Assembly: GCA_051453625.1 (NCBI GenBank)
Contig: JBOZIK010000001.1
Span: 173,579,757-173,614,120 of the forward strand
DNA: 34,364 nt
Origin: Welwitschia mirabilis
Taxonomy: Eukaryota; Gnetophyta; Gnetopsida; Welwitschiales
Direction of reading: 5' to 3'
Every line of letters starts with the position of its first letter. The first letter of the stretch is position 1. The notes below the pieces were generated by a model. That model worked only from the letters and a program-made list of their open reading frames with translations, did no database searches and was not told the DNA's origin. This document shows, piece after piece, positions 32,140-34,364 of this stretch. The position numbers and the translations under genes were made by a program.

Positions 32140-33943
32140 CAAGTTCACTTGGGTGTCTCAACAAGTGTCCAAAAGAAAAAACTATGAAGCCCATTTTAAA
32201 CTATACTAAAAAGCTTTGTGATCATGTCATGATGATCTAGTTGTTAGTAGGATGATGCATTAAAGTTGGAAGTTGAACTTTAAAGAATAATTCAAGTGGT
32301 TCTATGAGCCATAATTATATTTTAACCTACCTTAGAATACATCTTATATAAAAAAGTATTTGTAGTATGGAATTGATTACATAAATGATGCCTCTTAACT
32401 ATAAAACTTTAAAGTTTTTAAAATTGTTTGATGATATGCCCACGCCCTATGGCTATTGATGCAAATGTCCTCCTTATGGAGGAAGATATTAATAAATTAA
32501 AGCATTCTTTATATTTGCAATAGAGTCTTTATGGATGCTTAAACCATTTTAATGAGGGGATTAGTCCTCTAATACATGGAGCTAAAGATATATTGATCCT
32601 ACACCTTTGAGGCTATGTTGCAATAATTGGTGATATTTACTTGTAATAGAATATTAATCTTTAAGGTTGTATTCTATTCTTGATTTTTTCCCTTTTTATT
32701 TATTGATATTTTTTATGTGGTTTTATGTTTTATTTCTTTATTAATTAATGCATTTCATATGTGATAATCTATCTTATCTTTCATCTTAGTCCACTCTTAA
32801 AATTAAAATGAATTGCAACCAACAAATAAGTATTATAGTATTTCCAATATAATTAGAATCATGATTAGTTATAGTATGTGTAATTAATTATATGCTAGAT
32901 TTAACATATTTTTTTCTTTATGCTGTCATTGAATGAATCCTTTACCACTTTTATAACATTAGATTTTAGATTTAATAATTTATCTTTGCAATATTTATTT
33001 AGCAACTAAACTTCATAGCTTTAGAATTATTTATATGATTTTTATAGAAGAATGACATTCCCTTTACTTTTAATTTAAATTCACTATGCTATAACCCTAC
33101 TAATATTAATGAATTTATTTTATATTCTCACCACCTTCTTTATTATAAGGTAATTAAATATATTACAAATTCCTTTAGCTTGGTTTAAGACCAAAATATA
33201 CTTTATAATTTCATTAATAAATTCATGAATAAAACTTGTGAAAAATTTTCATTTAATTTAGTCTATCTTTACTCATCGTCAACAAAGAAGAGGATATTAT
33301 ATCATCATATGTAGATGATTAATTCTGTTAAACTTAATTTAGCTAGGGATGAATAATTATAATGCATCACAATAGGTTGATTTATGAAATAGGCTATCAA
33401 GGGTCAAATTTAAAGGCTAATCATATTTTTATACTGATATGCATTTTCTAGATATGTACTTTAACTTTGAAGTGGAAAAAATTATATTATATTTTAAATG
33501 AAATTGTATTTCAAAATGTTTTCATGAAAACCCATATTAATCTTTTCTAGGTTTTAATATTGATTTTTTGTTTTTAGGTAACATTATCTCTTATAATAAA
33601 TTAAGAAAGACATAGAAATACTACTCCATTCTACAATCATGTTAACACTTTTTTTAACTGTAAGTGTTTTACAAATCTTCATAAAATCTTAATTTTTTAA
33701 TAATAACATTTTTTAATATTATGAAAAATTTTAATAGTAATACCTATAGTTAGTTTTCAATGCAAATAAAGTAATATGAAATTTGAGCTATAGTGTTTTA
33801 TGGATTTATAAGATAGAGTGGTTTCATGATTATAGAATAGTATAGTTTAATGATTTAATGCCAATATTTTCCAACATCTATAATTTATTTGCAATAAAAA
33901 ATACTATGAAAATCATAACTGTAGATTTATAGTATAGTAAAAC

Positions 33944-34021
33944 TTGAGCCTAGTGCATAGCATAGCTAATTAAACTTACATTTATAAGTCAAGTGCTATA
34001 GGTTTAAATCCTATGATTTAA
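33944..34021 (+). ncRNA. tRNA-like sequence, probably a SINE head or tRNA pseudogene
   Basis: A box-A-like TAGCATAGCTAA (33958-33969; consensus ends GG, here AA) and a box-B-like GGTTTAAATCC (34001-34011; consensus GGTTCGANTCC) are 43 bases apart, the spacing of tRNA internal promoters. A perfect T arm is visible (ATAGG, 7-base loop, CCTAT) and a perfect 5-bp anticodon-like stem (ACTTA/TAAGT, 33974-33989) with a 6-base loop. TTGAGCC at 33944 pairs with GATTTAA at 34015 at 6 of 7 positions, allowing G-U. Both box B mismatches equal a CpG changed to TpA. The 110 bases that follow would be a SINE body if this is a SINE. A functional tRNA is unlikely. Confidence 0.5.
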
Positions 34022-34171
34022 AGATTGACTTCTAGTTCATATCCATGTATTCAATATGCATTAACATATGGGCTTAAACATCTTGAGTATGAATTATAAA
34101 TGTGGCCTAAACCTTTGAAGGCTAGCTCACAAGTGGGCAAGTGACGTGAAGCGTACCGCCGAGCCTAGTTA
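34022..34171 (+). other. Sequence between tRNA-like head and 60-bp repeats
   Basis: It includes a short stretch richer in G+C (GTGACGTGAAGCGTACCGCC near 34141-34160), which stands out in this window. It could be a SINE body or the start of another LTR. No further evidence. Confidence 0.3.
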
Positions 34172-34364
34172 AGAAGGGTGGAGTGGTGTAACCTTCATCT
34201 TTATTTTTTAGTATTTATTACTTTTATATTAACGGGGTTGGAGTGATGTAACTCCCATCTTTATATTTAGCCGTTACTATTATTTCTATAATAAGGGGAT
34301 AGAGTGGTGTAACCCCATCTTTATATTCTAGCATTTATTAGTTTTCTGTTTTTCTTTAATCCTA
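34172..34364 (+). repeat. 60-61-bp tandem repeat, three copies, cut by window end
   Basis: The core GAGTGGTGTAACCCCATCT (with variants) starts at 34181, 34241 and 34302. Each unit ends in a T/A-rich TTTATTA-type segment. The array reaches the window edge, so its full copy number is unknown. Confidence 0.85.

Larger units (their letters stand above)
30221..33943. other. AT-rich DNA with an assembly gap, no recognisable gene
   Basis: No frame on either strand shows a family motif. 32140-32640, just after the gap, is slightly more complex and may be decayed coding sequence, but I could not assign it. A 10-bp inverted repeat lies at 30408-30430. Confidence 0.5.

Noticed and set aside
32450-32500. 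Short hairpin TCCTCC TTAT GGAGGA near 32470, considered as a terminator
   Set aside because: This is eukaryotic nuclear DNA, so bacterial-type terminators do not apply, and the stem is only 6 bp.

Overview
This window looks like nuclear intergenic DNA from a flowering plant. It is very A+T-rich and contains no intact protein-coding gene. Nearly everything recognisable is a decayed retroelement: L1-type LINE with a DUF4283-like ORF1, Ty1/copia Sirevirus-type elements with an env-like ORF, and a long-LTR element primed by initiator-Met tRNA. There is also a receptor-like-kinase fragment. I cannot name the species. A run of 10 N at 32130-32139 is an assembly gap.

Layout: 1-731 is T/C-rich flank. 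732-7267 is a minus-strand LTR element that I read as a non-autonomous Ty3/gypsy derivative. Its 3' LTR is 732-2802, its internal region 2803-5586 has no recognisable pol, its primer-binding site is 5587-5599, and its 5' LTR is 5603-7267. 7268-9173 is unassigned. 9174-9650 is a minus-strand receptor-like-kinase pseudogene. 9881 to about 12720 is the 3' part of a plus-strand Sirevirus-like copia element (env-like remnant, polypurine tract, LTR of about 1.5 kb). About 12725-15110 is a minus-strand LINE, cut at the start of its reverse transcriptase exactly where the copia LTR ends.

15862-24814 is a nearly complete but heavily mutated minus-strand Sirevirus. From 5' to 3' it has: 5' LTR, gag with coiled coil and zinc knuckle, protease, integrase, reverse transcriptase, RNase H, env-like ORF, polypurine tract and 3' LTR. 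24815-29540 is unassigned AT-rich DNA with short inverted repeats. 29540-30220 is a diverged relative of the first element's LTR, with a minus-strand TATA motif. 30221-33943 is unassigned and includes the gap. 33944-34021 is a tRNA-like (SINE-like) sequence, followed by three 60-bp tandem repeats that run to the window edge.

The history suggested is of old insertions, some nested, that lost coding capacity largely by C-to-T/G-to-A change. Catalytic Asp to Asn, zinc-knuckle His to Tyr and Trp to stop all fit this. No gene here is likely to make a working protein. Family assignments come from motifs and element architecture read by eye, without database searches.
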